DNA of 31,749 bases from a virus (IMGVR_UViG_3300027302_000022:1-31749), one strand, 5' to 3'; counted from the first letter of the stretch, positions 19,518 through 28,341 are shown. Notes: generated from the letters alone by a model not told the origin. Program-made: numbers and translations.

Positions 19518-20897
19518 ATGGTTCCTACAATGTACTATGACATGATGATTGCAAATGGATTTTCCTATCAGGATTGTGTTGATGCTGGTTACTTTGAAGA
19601 TGAATACCAATCTAAACATCAATTGATGGAAATGCTTTGCGATCCGGATTCTCCCTTCAATGATGTTATTGTGGATGCGATTGTTGAAAAGTCTCCTGAT
19701 ATTATCATTTCGATGGCAGGTTGTTTCTCGCCTATGCATGCTGGTCATTTAGATGCTATTCGCCTAGCACGTTCTTTTTATATTGACAGAGGGTATAATC
19801 CTTTGTGTGTTCTCTTTCCAGCACATGATTCATATGTTGACGTGAAGCGTGGAGGCACATGTAAGTTTTCGGCAATGTCACGCATTCAATATATGAAAAA
19901 GTTTCTGGAAGACAATAATGAAACTGATATCATTATTGATGAACATCCTGCTCTCTACATGCCAGCAGAATTGAACTTTCCTTATCTTATGATGCGTTTG
20001 AGCCATTTCGCACCAAATGTAAAACAATCATTTGTCGTCGGGGCGGACAATCAAATGTTTGCATTGGCAATTAAGCAGACTGAACATGACACCTTCATTG
20101 TTTCCCGTGATAGTGTCGATATCACCGTTGATTCACGTTTGCAACAACATGGTATGAGCAATGATAACATTTTTGTTGTCAAAAATAGTCCATATTCGTA
20201 TTTGTCGTCTACTCTAATTCGTGATAAGGTTATGTCTAGCCTTTCTAACCCTGATATTTCCGGAACCTATATGGTAAGGGATGATTCAGGGCTTGGTGGG
20301 TTTGAAAACGTCACAGAAAGGCTTGTAGGGGCATTGGATTTCGTGTTTGAAGGAAAACTTGATATAACGGTGATTGATGCAAAGGAACAGGTGGAAATGT
20401 GCCGTCAGCATGTTGCTAATATGAACAGTTATGTTATTAGCATGGATAAGTATTTCCAAGGTGATTTCAACATTCGTTGTTCCCGTCTGTTCAAGAAAAA
20501 TACTTATCAAAAAAGTCCGTGTGGATTCCTTGTTGAAAATGAGGATGAGTTTATACAATTCCTCAAACAACTGCCGAAGAATGCAAATGTTTTGATTGTT
20601 GATGATGACATTTCTTCTGGTCATTCATTCAACTATGTTAGGAATCTTATTTTTAGAAATACAGGAGTTGTTGCAGAAGGATTTTTCATGAATCTTTTTT
20701 ATCTGCAACAAAAGGGAATCAATAAGAAGGTTTATGACATTATTGATGTGCGTGACTTTGTACCTTTCGCAAAAAATGGAGGGTTGCGCACAAAGCATAA
20801 TCGTTTGATGTACAAGTATCCTCAAGTAAATTTGGCAACCCGTGCCAAAATACCACATGACAAAATCATGTTGTTTAATGAATTGATGTATGGTTGA
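19518..20897 (+). CDS. nucleotidylyltransferase-phosphoribosyltransferase fusion, 459 aa
   Basis: Residues about 60-245 form an HxGH nucleotidylyltransferase: IISMAGCFSPMHAGHLDAIR (HAGH at 74-77), a VVGADNQ strand and SSTLIR (230-235), the ATP-binding signature of NMN and phosphopantetheine adenylyltransferases. Residues about 285-459 are a type I phosphoribosyltransferase: SRLF region, then VLIVDDDISSGHS (358-370), the PRPP-binding loop. The order resembles a two-step route in which a base is ribosylated from PRPP and then adenylylated, as in NAD salvage, but the base is not identifiable here. Strong GGGAGGAAA ribosome site. Neighbours are late-type genes. Confidence 0.72.
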   Translation: MVPTMYYDMMIANGFSYQDCVDAGYFEDEYQSKHQLMEMLCDPDSPFNDVIVDAIVEKSPDIIISMAGCFSPMHAGHLDAIRLARSFYIDRGYNPLCVLFPAHDSYVDVKRGGTCKFSAMSRIQYMKKFLEDNNETDIIIDEHPALYMPAELNFPYLMMRLSHFAPNVKQSFVVGADNQMFALAIKQTEHDTFIVSRDSVDITVDSRLQQHGMSNDNIFVVKNSPYSYLSSTLIRDKVMSSLSNPDISGTYMVRDDSGLGGFENVTERLVGALDFVFEGKLDITVIDAKEQVEMCRQHVANMNSYVISMDKYFQGDFNIRCSRLFKKNTYQKSPCGFLVENEDEFIQFLKQLPKNANVLIVDDDISSGHSFNYVRNLIFRNTGVVAEGFFMNLFYLQQKGINKKVYDIIDVRDFVPFAKNGGLRTKHNRLMYKYPQVNLATRAKIPHDKIMLFNELMYG

Positions 20898-20931
20898 GTG
20901 TTGATAAATATACCAAACAATGAGGTTTGGT

Positions 20932-21090
20932 ATGTCTGAGAATAAAGAAAGTTTCCTTCAAGAAAAAAGAGATTATCATAAGGCCGCAGCCACAGCATAT
21001 AAAAAGGAATATGCTGAGTCACATGATCCGCAACATTTAGAATGTGCAAAATATCACGAAAAGTTGTCCAAGGGGGATAATGATGAATGA
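20932..21090 (+). CDS. small hypothetical protein, 52 aa
   Basis: ATG 20932 with GAGG 6 nt upstream; an in-frame ATG at 20920 overlaps that site. Highly charged helix MSENKESFLQEKRDYHKAAA with many Lys/Glu/His. GATAAATA (20903-20910) is a possible late promoter. It overlaps the next start codon by 11 nt. Confidence 0.5.
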   Translation: MSENKESFLQEKRDYHKAAATAYKKEYAESHDPQHLECAKYHEKLSKGDNDE

Positions 21091-21253
21091 TATTTTAAAA
21101 TTGATCGAATCTAATATAGAACCAAAGAAAAAGTTGGTTAAAAAGGAAGATTTGTATCGTTTGGGTATTGAGTTATTGACATCAGCAGGTTACAATAAAC
21201 CTGTTGAATATCTTAATGGACAATTACTCAATAGCACAAGTGAAAAGGAATGA
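21080..21253 (+). CDS. small hypothetical protein, 57 aa
   Basis: Double start ATGATG at 21080/21083 behind AGGGGGA. Charged helical protein MMNDILKLIESNIEPKKKLV ending NSTSEKE. It lies in an operon between the 52-residue gene and the 853-residue MORN-like protein. No family recognised. Confidence 0.55.
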   Translation: MMNDILKLIESNIEPKKKLVKKEDLYRLGIELLTSAGYNKPVEYLNGQLLNSTSEKE

Positions 21254-21265
21254 TGTGGTGATAAA

Positions 21266-23827
21266 ATGTCTCAAAAAATAATAAATGAAGAATTAACAGA
21301 AAAACAAAAAAAATTGGTTGACAATTGGGTTAAAACTAATAAGGAACAAGGCGAGGATGTCGATCCATCGCATCATGATGGCTTATTCCACCGTTATACT
21401 AATGATGAAAAAAGTCCAAGACTTGTTATACCATTAACAGGTCATGAGGTACATTTTAATCCTGATATAGCAAAGCACTTGCACGAAAATGGTGGTTGGA
21501 CTATTCATGATTATGATAAAGGTATTGCAACTCGTAGGTTACAGACCAAAAAAGGACATGTAAAAGCGGAGTTCAAATCCATAGGTTCTATATTAGCTGA
21601 AACCGGAGGGAATGAAAAAACTGCCGATGTTGTTCGTGGTGGTATAAATCAAACAAAATCACTTTCCAATATATTTCAAAATGATCCTTCCCGCAATAAC
21701 AATAGAAAGGGAAATGGATTACAAATAGTTGTTTCAAGGCATCCACATGATATTGGTGGAATGACTAGCGGTAGATCATGGGAAACTTCTTGTATGAGAC
21801 TACCACACGGTTCATCTAAAAACCCTGCATTGAAAGCTGGTGGCGAACACCACTCATATATTCAATCTGATCTTTCTCATCAAACTTTGGCAGCGTATCT
21901 AACACATGAAGGCGACAATACTGCCAAGGCACCTCTTGCACGTATATTACTAAAGCGTCATACAAATACAGACGGGCATGATATATGGCGTCCAGAAAAT
22001 AAAGTATATGGTAATGCATCCGGTGACTTTTCTAAAACGGTTAGTGATTTTTCTAAAAAGGAGTTTCCATCTGAACCCGGCATGAAATATAGAAAATCAC
22101 CCGATCTTTATAACGATGATGATAAAGATTCAGTTATTGAAAGTCATGTCAAAAATAAAGATAAACATAATGATGTGTTTTCGCAATATGGTATAGAGCC
22201 AAAAATTTCCAAGATAACAAAACACACTCATAATATCAGTGGAGAGCTTCATAGTAATGATGGTTTACCTTCTTTGATAATTCATGAGGGCAACACAGTT
22301 CACAAAATGTGGCATCAGGGCGGGGAGCTTCATAACGAGTCTGGCCCTGCTTATATCAAAGAAACACATGATGAAACCGGAAAATTAAAAAACACTTCGA
22401 AACGTTTTTACAATTATGGGCTACTTCATTCGCCTAAAGATGGTAAAACACCATCTATTGAAGATACATCTTATGATGAACATGGTAACGTTACGGAAGT
22501 ATCACATGAATACCACAAGTTTGGTTATGAGCATAATGGTATTTTATCCGGAATGTCTTCTATGTATGTTAATCATCATGGCATGGGTGTAGTTAAAAGT
22601 GTTTATGGCGAAGCACATACCGACAATGATGAACCATCCCGTTATTCGCTTTCATTGAATCAAAATGGAACAAAGGGATATGAAACAAAATCATGGGCAC
22701 ATCATGGACATGTGTTCCGTGAAATGAAAACCGAATATGATGAAAATGGTAAACCAACTGATCACTTTGAAGCAAAGTATGATCATATTAATAAAGGTGA
22801 TATAGTTTCGCATAATTGGTCAAATGGCAAAGGTGTTGTGAAAACTAGTTTGGGTGATGGAAATACTATAGAGCATGAATATGAGTCTCATACCCACAAA
22901 ACTTCACCAGAAGAACATGAAATAAAGAATACAATTTATCGTGACCATACTGGTTCTATTATAAAAGCACCTCACGCCAATTCCGGTGATTATGTGATGC
23001 ATACCGATAATAAAAATGTTGAAAAGCATTTCGATGAGCAAGGTAATTTACACAATGAACATGGCCCCGCCCATTTTGAAGAAGAAAAGGATGAAACAGG
23101 AAATGTTACACGTTTGAAAATGATGCGTATGTATCATGGTCAATATGACATGGCCCATACTTCTAAAGGCGACATTTTACACCATGAATATGATAGTTCT
23201 TCTGACAATGGTAAAATAATCCACAACAATGGTGGTGGAAAAATGATCCAGACTGAATATAGCGGTGGTGTTGATGGATATAAGAAAAAGAATAATATCC
23301 ACGCTATCGCACACTTAGATAAAGACGGAAATATAACAAAAGCCGATGATGGCAGTCCTTCTGTTTTGACAAAGGAAGGATTTGGTTTCGTTGGGCATGA
23401 TAGTTCGTATTATAGCGATAAAGAAAATGTTCCCGCTTTTGGTAAGGTTTTTAAGAAGTCTAAAGAGCATGTCATAGGCAAAACGTTATCGGTTCACGAT
23501 ACTCCTATGTCTGGTCGTATGGTTTCGATTGAGCCAGTAAAAGGTGGTTCTTCTATTAAGTCTGTTTCATCGCATGGTACATTCATACACCACTATGATG
23601 AAACAGGAAAATACAAAGGTTCTGAAATAACATTGCCAGAAACAAAAGAAACTGTCTATGGTGATAAAGAAGGAAACTTAGTTGACAAAGATGGTTATGG
23701 TATCTCGTTGTCCAAGGAACGTTCTATAGAAAAGAACTCACCTGATGATTTCAAGCTAATATCAAATACCGAGCCACTGCACCACACAACCAGTAAGATA
23801 AAATTACCGGAAAAGGTAAGTGTTTAA
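21266..23827 (+). CDS. large protein with MORN-like repeats, 853 aa
   Basis: The N-terminal about 280 residues contain IVVSRHPHDIGGMTSGRSWE followed by SCMRLPHG, YIQSDLSHQTLAAYLTHEGD and LARILLKRHTN. I recall this S-x-H-P-x-D-I...G-R-x-W-x-T-S-C-M domain from T4-like phage proteins of unknown function. Residues about 310-700 carry repeated units such as GGELHNESGPAYI, GNLHNEHGPAHFE and FDEQ/YDENGKPT, resembling MORN-type repeats (W/Y-x-x-G-x-L-H-x-x-x-G-P-A). The length, repeats and neighbours suggest a virion or injected protein. No transmembrane or catalytic motif seen. A terminator overlaps the stop codon. Confidence 0.7.
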   Translation: MSQKIINEELTEKQKKLVDNWVKTNKEQGEDVDPSHHDGLFHRYTNDEKSPRLVIPLTGHEVHFNPDIAKHLHENGGWTIHDYDKGIATRRLQTKKGHVKAEFKSIGSILAETGGNEKTADVVRGGINQTKSLSNIFQNDPSRNNNRKGNGLQIVVSRHPHDIGGMTSGRSWETSCMRLPHGSSKNPALKAGGEHHSYIQSDLSHQTLAAYLTHEGDNTAKAPLARILLKRHTNTDGHDIWRPENKVYGNASGDFSKTVSDFSKKEFPSEPGMKYRKSPDLYNDDDKDSVIESHVKNKDKHNDVFSQYGIEPKISKITKHTHNISGELHSNDGLPSLIIHEGNTVHKMWHQGGELHNESGPAYIKETHDETGKLKNTSKRFYNYGLLHSPKDGKTPSIEDTSYDEHGNVTEVSHEYHKFGYEHNGILSGMSSMYVNHHGMGVVKSVYGEAHTDNDEPSRYSLSLNQNGTKGYETKSWAHHGHVFREMKTEYDENGKPTDHFEAKYDHINKGDIVSHNWSNGKGVVKTSLGDGNTIEHEYESHTHKTSPEEHEIKNTIYRDHTGSIIKAPHANSGDYVMHTDNKNVEKHFDEQGNLHNEHGPAHFEEEKDETGNVTRLKMMRMYHGQYDMAHTSKGDILHHEYDSSSDNGKIIHNNGGGKMIQTEYSGGVDGYKKKNNIHAIAHLDKDGNITKADDGSPSVLTKEGFGFVGHDSSYYSDKENVPAFGKVFKKSKEHVIGKTLSVHDTPMSGRMVSIEPVKGGSSIKSVSSHGTFIHHYDETGKYKGSEITLPETKETVYGDKEGNLVDKDGYGISLSKERSIEKNSPDDFKLISNTEPLHHTTSKIKLPEKVSV

Positions 23828-23853
23828 AAAGGGGTTGCAAAACCCCTTTTTTT
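23827..23853 (+). terminator. intrinsic terminator overlapping next promoter
   Basis: AAAGGGGTT/AACCCCTTT with a GCAA loop and seven T residues. The TTGCAA of its loop region doubles as the -35 of the following promoter. Confidence 0.9.
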
Positions 23854-23863
23854 ATTGTATAAT
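23835..23863 (+). promoter_or_regulatory. promoter embedded in a terminator
   Basis: TTGCAA (23835-23840) lies in the terminator hairpin, followed by a 17-bp spacer and TATAAT (23858-23863). Serves the genes from 23890. Confidence 0.6.
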
Positions 23864-23889
23864 GGATGAAAACATATTGGTGAAGCACC

Positions 23890-24474
23890 ATGCAAAACAT
23901 AAATTTCATAGAAGTTGGCCATTTCTACGCCGACGAGCATAACAATCAACTCAATTTGTCCTATCTTGGTGATGTTGTTTCTAAACTTAAAGGTTTGAAG
24001 AATACCTTTTGTGCATTGTTCATCGACAATTACAATTCCACTGTTTTTAATTTGGATATAAACCATCTTAAATCCCATTACGAGATTGCGCTTGACATGC
24101 CTGTTCATATTTTTTATGAAGGAGACATGAAAGAATATTACCTTCGCACATTGTCTCTTTTTAATGAAAAAGATTTAGTGATTACAAAATATAATCGTGG
24201 GAAGAAAGAAAAGCTTGAACTCGCATTAGGCGACTGTCGTATTACTATTGCAGAAATTTCTCCAAATTTTAAAATAACTTGTGCAATGCTAAGTCTTATG
24301 TGGACACTATTTCGTCTTGGTTTTTACGAAGACAAGAAAAATAATGTCATTACTGTTATTGACGAGAAGTTTTTCAATGTTGAGAAAAAAGTTCTCACAA
24401 TGCTCCAATACATACAAGATAACCATAATCATGATTGTGTTAGCGCAGTTGATTATTGGTTTTATAAAACATAA
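23890..24474 (+). CDS. hypothetical protein, 194 aa
   Basis: Alpha/beta protein MQNINFIEVGHFYADEHNNQ with FCALFIDNYNS and DMPVHIFYEGDMKEYYLR, and a C-terminal helical part ending HDCVSAVDYWFYKT. The pattern VGHFYADEH...LFIDNYN is reminiscent of a Rossmann-like nucleotide-handling fold, but no defining loop is present. First gene of the transcript from 23835. Unknown function. Confidence 0.65.
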   Translation: MQNINFIEVGHFYADEHNNQLNLSYLGDVVSKLKGLKNTFCALFIDNYNSTVFNLDINHLKSHYEIALDMPVHIFYEGDMKEYYLRTLSLFNEKDLVITKYNRGKKEKLELALGDCRITIAEISPNFKITCAMLSLMWTLFRLGFYEDKKNNVITVIDEKFFNVEKKVLTMLQYIQDNHNHDCVSAVDYWFYKT

Positions 24475-24486
24475 TAAAGGGAATAT

Positions 24487-25317
24487 ATGATAATAGCATC
24501 AGCGTACAAAGATGTTTCAAAAATAATAAAAAGTGGGCAAGGTTTTATAAATCCTGTTGCAGAAAAAGCTAATATTTTTAAACAACAAGCTCAATCTTTA
24601 GATGTAAATGAGTTGGCAACTAAAGCTGAAAACATTGCTACTAAACTTAATATTTCAAACCCTTCACAATTTGCGAGTGATATCGCCGCCATTCCTGCTA
24701 AAATAAACACTGCAATGAATACAATTGATAATTTTAAGAGCCATATTGATCAATTGTCTGGGGTTGTTTTAGATGGTGAAAAAAACTTAGTTGGTTTAAT
24801 TGAGTTGGCGAAGGCAGCACAAGATATTGTTAAGGAGTGTAGTGATAATCCTGATGATGAAAACTCTTATAAAAACAATCCAATGTATAAACTTTTTGGT
24901 TCGGTTATGGACGCTGGAAAACATAACCAGCGTTTTGAAAGTGCACAGAAAAAAATAAATGAAATAATTGACTTTTTCAACATTGATGAATTGAGCGACT
25001 ATCTTCAAAGTTTACCTGAAAATGAAAGGATACAAGCAATAAAGAAAAAATTAGATGGTATAAAAGAAATTTATGATAATATACATGGAAAATTAGAAGA
25101 GGCTAAACAATTTGATGAAGATGCATATACTGAATTAAAAAACGAAGTTTTATCTCAGGTGGTGACAGCTACACTATCTTCTTTAGTTGGTGATAGATGT
25201 GCAAATCAAGTTATTAGTAAAGTTAAGTCGCCAGAATTAAACAAAGCATTGAAACAAGCTAAACAAGTTACAGAAACTGCCAAACAGGCAAAAAATATCG
25301 TCAAGAACGCTCTATAA
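24487..25317 (+). CDS. coiled-coil rich hypothetical protein, 276 aa
   Basis: Almost entirely helical with Lys/Glu/Ala-rich heptads (QAQSLDVNELATKAENIATK, ALKQAKQVTETAKQAKNIVK). No transmembrane segment or enzyme motif; a Cys pair (VKECSDN, GDRCANQ) is notable but unexplained. Starts 10 nt after the preceding stop behind AAAGGGA and ends within a terminator. A scaffold, tail or internal virion role would fit composition, but this is only inference. Confidence 0.6.
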   Translation: MIIASAYKDVSKIIKSGQGFINPVAEKANIFKQQAQSLDVNELATKAENIATKLNISNPSQFASDIAAIPAKINTAMNTIDNFKSHIDQLSGVVLDGEKNLVGLIELAKAAQDIVKECSDNPDDENSYKNNPMYKLFGSVMDAGKHNQRFESAQKKINEIIDFFNIDELSDYLQSLPENERIQAIKKKLDGIKEIYDNIHGKLEEAKQFDEDAYTELKNEVLSQVVTATLSSLVGDRCANQVISKVKSPELNKALKQAKQVTETAKQAKNIVKNAL

Positions 25318-25338
25318 GCCGCTTTTTAGCGGCTTTTT
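25315..25338. terminator. terminator between convergent genes
   Basis: AAGCCGC (25316-25322) and GCGGCTT pair around TTTTTA, followed by T residues. The minus-strand gene's stop codon lies within it, so it serves at least the plus-strand gene. Confidence 0.88.
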
Positions 25339-25808
25339 GTCGTAAGCGGTATGCTAGTACCGGGAGCTTCTAACCACTGGTAATTCCACGCATATGACTG
25401 AGCAGTGGTGTCTCCGTATTTGAATGATGAAGCTTCCATACGTGCACGGATTACACGTATCTTACCAACACATTTCATAACCACTGGCTCTGTTACCCAA
25501 ACCTCCCCGGTGATGCTTATGTCTGGAACCTGACGTTGTGTTGGTTTCACTATATTTGGTTTTTTTGAAGGGACATGTACATAAAACTCCATCCCTTTAA
25601 TATCTTGAGCAAGCCCACGTAAACACTGTCCTACGGTCGGTGAAAAAGATATTCTTGGAGTGATTCCATCTTCATATCCATATTGAACCATTGAATTATT
25701 AGGGACATGGGGGAAGACAGTCAATGTATCAAGATTATTGACTGATATATGATATAATTCACCAGACGCTGATTCAACCAGACGTGTTGTAAAATATTCT
25801 AAAAACAT
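25326..25808 (-). CDS. conserved viral protein, 160 aa
   Basis: Start at 25808 (MFLEYFTTRLVESASGELYH) behind GGAGAAA, overlapping the upstream stop. The core ELYHISVNNLDTLTVFPHVP, then GYEDGITPRISFSPTVGQCL and GMEFYVHVP, is a pattern I recall from phage and prophage proteins of unknown function (L-Y-H-V-S...P-x-x-P...G-Y-E-D...T-P-R-I/V-x-F-x-x-x-x-x-x-x-L-x-x-L). Such proteins carry a short beta-rich fold; the L-Y-H-x-S/R motif recalls ADP-ribosyltransferase-like folds, but I see no complete catalytic set. Late-like promoter at 26030-26037. Confidence 0.65.
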   Translation of the reverse strand: MFLEYFTTRLVESASGELYHISVNNLDTLTVFPHVPNNSMVQYGYEDGITPRISFSPTVGQCLRGLAQDIKGMEFYVHVPSKKPNIVKPTQRQVPDISITGEVWVTEPVVMKCVGKIRVIRARMEASSFKYGDTTAQSYAWNYQWLEAPGTSIPLTTKSR

Positions 25809-25999
25809 TATTTCTCCGAATACATCACACAAAGAATATTTTCTAGCAAATGTTCTTTGAATGTTTTATTTTTCTGTTCTTGATCTGCTTTGAAAAAATC
25901 ACAAGCAACATCTTTATCTATACCAACCTTTTTTGCGAAATCAGGGTTGTTGCATGCAGCAGCCATGAACTTGCGTTGTTTTTCTGATTTTGAAGGCAT
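25808..25999 (-). CDS. small conserved phage protein (KSEKQ..FMAA), 63 aa
   Basis: MPSKSEKQRKFMAAACNNPD, then FAKKVGIDKDVACDFFKAD is the hallmark of a small basic protein widespread in phages (K-S-x-K-Q-x-x-F-M-x-A...N-N-P-x-F-A-K-K-V-G-I-x-x-x-V-A-x-x-F). Its function is unknown. Transcribed from the best TATAAATA box in the window and coupled to the next gene by a TAATG overlap. Confidence 0.8.
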   Translation of the reverse strand: MPSKSEKQRKFMAAACNNPDFAKKVGIDKDVACDFFKADQEQKNKTFKEHLLENILCVMYSEK

Positions 26000-26029
26000 T
26001 TCGCACCCATAGAAATAATATTGTCATAT

Positions 26030-26037
26030 TATTTATA
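26030..26037 (-). promoter_or_regulatory. T4-type late promoter box
   Basis: Minus strand TATAAATA, the exact T4 late -10 consensus, 31 nt before the start codon at 25999. No -35 is expected for such promoters. The presence of a gp33 homologue in the window fits gp55-type late transcription. Confidence 0.7.
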
Positions 26038-26051
26038 GGTTGATAAAAACA

Positions 26052-26333
26052 TCATGAAAACAAATAATATTCCGCACAATCCTTGTCTGACTGAGATAGG
26101 TTTTTTATATTTTTGTTCATTATTTCGAATTGAAACTTCATATAATCATCATTACGCATTACTGAAAAATTGTATGCGTTTGTGATTAACCATTCATCAA
26201 TTCTTCGTAATGTATTAAGTGCTTTGCGATTTGTGTTTAAATCAATTTTGGGGAAAGGTGTTGTTTGATAGCCATACTTATTGGACACTATTTCACCTTG
26301 CCCTAATTTCATACCGACGACACCAATTCTCAT
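26052..26333 (-). CDS. hypothetical protein, 93 aa
   Basis: MRIGVVGMKLGQGEIVSNKY opens a mostly helical protein with LNTLRRIDEWLITNAYNFSV. The start overlaps the upstream stop (ATGA). No motif recognised. Last gene of the minus-strand group 28279-26052; no terminator is obvious in the 50 nt that follow. Confidence 0.6.
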   Translation of the reverse strand: MRIGVVGMKLGQGEIVSNKYGYQTTPFPKIDLNTNRKALNTLRRIDEWLITNAYNFSVMRNDDYMKFQFEIMNKNIKNLSQSDKDCAEYYLFS

Positions 26334-26770
26334 TTGTATGATACCTTGATGGAATTAATTACTTTGTTGTATGACATGTTAGCAATTTCAACTGCCTTAT
26401 CACAATATGGGTTTTCTTTTTCGGAAAGCCTGTATTTTTTGATGATGAATGATACCAGTTGTTTTTTCAAACCTTCATTTTTTATACTGGCTGGAAACGT
26501 TCTTAGAACCATACTGATATCGTTGGTAAGAAGATCATTAACAACACCATCGACCGTGAAATAATTATTCTTTTCCGTTTGTTTATTAATAACGTCAGAG
26601 ATATTAATTTCATATTGGTTAGTACCCTTATCTGGGCAGTGTGTTATAAAAATGAAAGTTTCGTCATTCCACCAAAAGTTTATTATTTTTGTTGACTTAT
26701 TCACATTTTTTAGTGATTTTATTTCATTTTCATTATCTTGAAATAGCTTTTTAAGATTCATTTTTTCCAT
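26330..26770 (-). CDS. hypothetical protein, 146 aa
   Basis: MEKMNLKKLFQDNENEIKSL start; beta-rich middle (KIINFWWNDETFIFITHCPD) and helical C-terminus (SFIIKKYRLSEKENPYCDKA). Overlaps both neighbours, so it belongs to the same operon. No recognised family or membrane segment. Confidence 0.65.
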   Translation of the reverse strand: MEKMNLKKLFQDNENEIKSLKNVNKSTKIINFWWNDETFIFITHCPDKGTNQYEINISDVINKQTEKNNYFTVDGVVNDLLTNDISMVLRTFPASIKNEGLKKQLVSFIIKKYRLSEKENPYCDKAVEIANMSYNKVINSIKVSYK

Positions 26771-27065
26771 TTTCCTTAGCCAATATCTTTTCGGTAAGTT
26801 TGATCATATTTGGTGTGCTGATGTGAAAAAGGTTCAAAGAGCGCACCGTTACCTTTTCTGAGTTGTGATACCCATAGTCGCTTAGTTCACCATAGAGGTA
26901 TGAGAAACGGTGAACCACTTGTAGTGTTACCCTTTTAGTCTTTTCAGTGTACGACGCAGCCTTACCAATAGTTGTATTTTGATTGCCACTAGAGGACGTT
27001 GTGTAACCATAATATTCGCCAATGATGATATTATTACCAATAGCGTCAGAGGATATATTTGTCAT
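26751..27065 (-). CDS. hypothetical Ser/Thr-rich protein, 104 aa
   Basis: I start at 27065 (MTNISSDAIGNNIIIGEYYG), just past the stop of the upstream membrane protein; a start at 27110 (MCYYHSSSTSYSEYN) would overlap it by 38 nt. Neither start has a strong ribosome site. N-terminal half is Gly/Ser/Tyr-rich with TIGKAASYTEKTKRVTLQVV; the end is charged. It overlaps the next start by 20 nt. Unknown function. Confidence 0.5.
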   Translation of the reverse strand: MTNISSDAIGNNIIIGEYYGYTTSSSGNQNTTIGKAASYTEKTKRVTLQVVHRFSYLYGELSDYGYHNSEKVTVRSLNLFHISTPNMIKLTEKILAKENGKNES

Positions 27066-27072
27066 ATTGTAT

Positions 27073-27267
27073 TCAGAATAGGATGTTGATGATGAGTGAT
27101 AATAGCACATACAGCCAAAAAAGGCAAGGTATTGCTATAACCATTAGTGCAAAATATGCAATAGAGGCGAGAATGAAATACAGGAAACGGTATTTATTTT
27201 GAAAGAGAGTATGATATGCCGCCATTATAACGGAAATTGTTAGCAGAATTATGGCGGTGGTTATCAT
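27073..27267 (-). CDS. small membrane protein, 64 aa
   Basis: Very hydrophobic: MITTAIILLTISVIMAAYHT, then a short polar loop QNKYR and FLYFILASIAYFALMVIAIP, CLFWLYVLLSLIINILF, giving two or three transmembrane helices. It resembles small inner-membrane proteins of phages. Its start touches the preceding stop, placing it in the 28279-26052 operon. No family assigned. Confidence 0.65.
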   Translation of the reverse strand: MITTAIILLTISVIMAAYHTLFQNKYRFLYFILASIAYFALMVIAIPCLFWLYVLLSLIINILF

Positions 27268-27581
27268 TAGATATATCCAAAGTTTTTAGAAGGTTTGGTG
27301 TAATCTTTCTTTTTCACAACAACAAGTTCATAGTTTACAATAGAAATATGTGTTAACTTATGAATTGATGTGTAAAAATGGTCGTCTTCGATTTTCCATT
27401 GCGTTCCATCAAACCATATATGTGATATGGCATAAAAAGTATTATGGTGATATTTTCTACACAATACATGATCGTTGTCCAAAGAACAAAATGTGTGAAA
27501 AACATGTTCTAATGTTTTATTGTCTAATTTTGCTGTTTGTTCACCATACTCGAAACGCAAAACATATTTTACGATTTCCAT
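27267..27581 (-). CDS. hypothetical protein, 104 aa
   Basis: MEIVKYVLRFEYGEQTAKLD with a beta-rich, aromatic composition (HVLCRKYHHNTFYAISHIWF). The start codon shares a base with the preceding stop. No membrane segment or recognisable motif; probably a small soluble protein. Confidence 0.65.
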   Translation of the reverse strand: MEIVKYVLRFEYGEQTAKLDNKTLEHVFHTFCSLDNDHVLCRKYHHNTFYAISHIWFDGTQWKIEDDHFYTSIHKLTHISIVNYELVVVKKKDYTKPSKNFGYI

Positions 27582-28279
27582 TATCCTACCTTCAATACCT
27601 TTACTTTGTCATTTTCCATATCGGCCTTCCCGACCAATTTGAAAATGTGGTGAGGTAGACCAGTATTAAATGTTTCTGTCTTTGCGACTTCACCAGCATC
27701 AACGGCATTGCCATATCGTTCAGGTAAAACTTGCCCAATACTGATGTTGATTACAATCCAATAAACGTCTGTTAATGGATTATATTTAAAGTCTTTGGTG
27801 AGCTTATTCATAATGAATGCATTAACCATTGTCATATTCAGTTTGCGCAATTCATTGTTGAAACCTAGTGACACACCCCAATTTTTGTTGTTTGGCTTTC
27901 CACTGTATTTCATAATATGAAGATCGTTTCGATGTAAAGAATATAATTCTTTATCGAACGTGTCATACACGTAGTTGTTGTATGGTGAAGGTAACAGTTG
28001 ATATCTGCTTTCAATAACATCGCCTTGGCGAATGGTCTTTTTGATTTCTGCGGAAGAAATGTCGGAACCATACGGTTTCTTTTCCATGCGCTCAATTTTG
28101 TCAAAGGTCATGAAAACCTTTTTTCGCTGGCCATTTACCACTTTATTGAGACTAAAGCTACGAGTTGTCTTTGACTCTGGAACCATTTCGTTGAGTTTTC
28201 CGGTGGAAAGGCTGTAAAGCTTTTTTGTGTTCAAGCATACAACATATTTCGGATATTCAACCAACTGATAGAGGGACAT
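27581..28279 (-). CDS. hypothetical protein, 232 aa
   Basis: MSLYQLVEYPKYVVCLNTKK with AAGGT upstream. The N-terminal part repeats a strand pattern KKLYSLSTGKL... and later KELYSLHRNDLH, so two homologous beta units of about 100 residues are possible (residues 10-60 and 105-150). This 'VxLNTKKLYSLSTGKL' pattern recalls phage HNH/NUMOD-like N-termini, but no nuclease motif is visible. First gene of a minus-strand operon of six. Confidence 0.65.
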   Translation of the reverse strand: MSLYQLVEYPKYVVCLNTKKLYSLSTGKLNEMVPESKTTRSFSLNKVVNGQRKKVFMTFDKIERMEKKPYGSDISSAEIKKTIRQGDVIESRYQLLPSPYNNYVYDTFDKELYSLHRNDLHIMKYSGKPNNKNWGVSLGFNNELRKLNMTMVNAFIMNKLTKDFKYNPLTDVYWIVINISIGQVLPERYGNAVDAGEVAKTETFNTGLPHHIFKLVGKADMENDKVKVLKVG

Positions 28280-28341
28280 ATAAGACCTTGTGTTAATTAG
28301 TGATGTTGTAAGTATAACAAATTAATTCTGTGATGTCTGTT

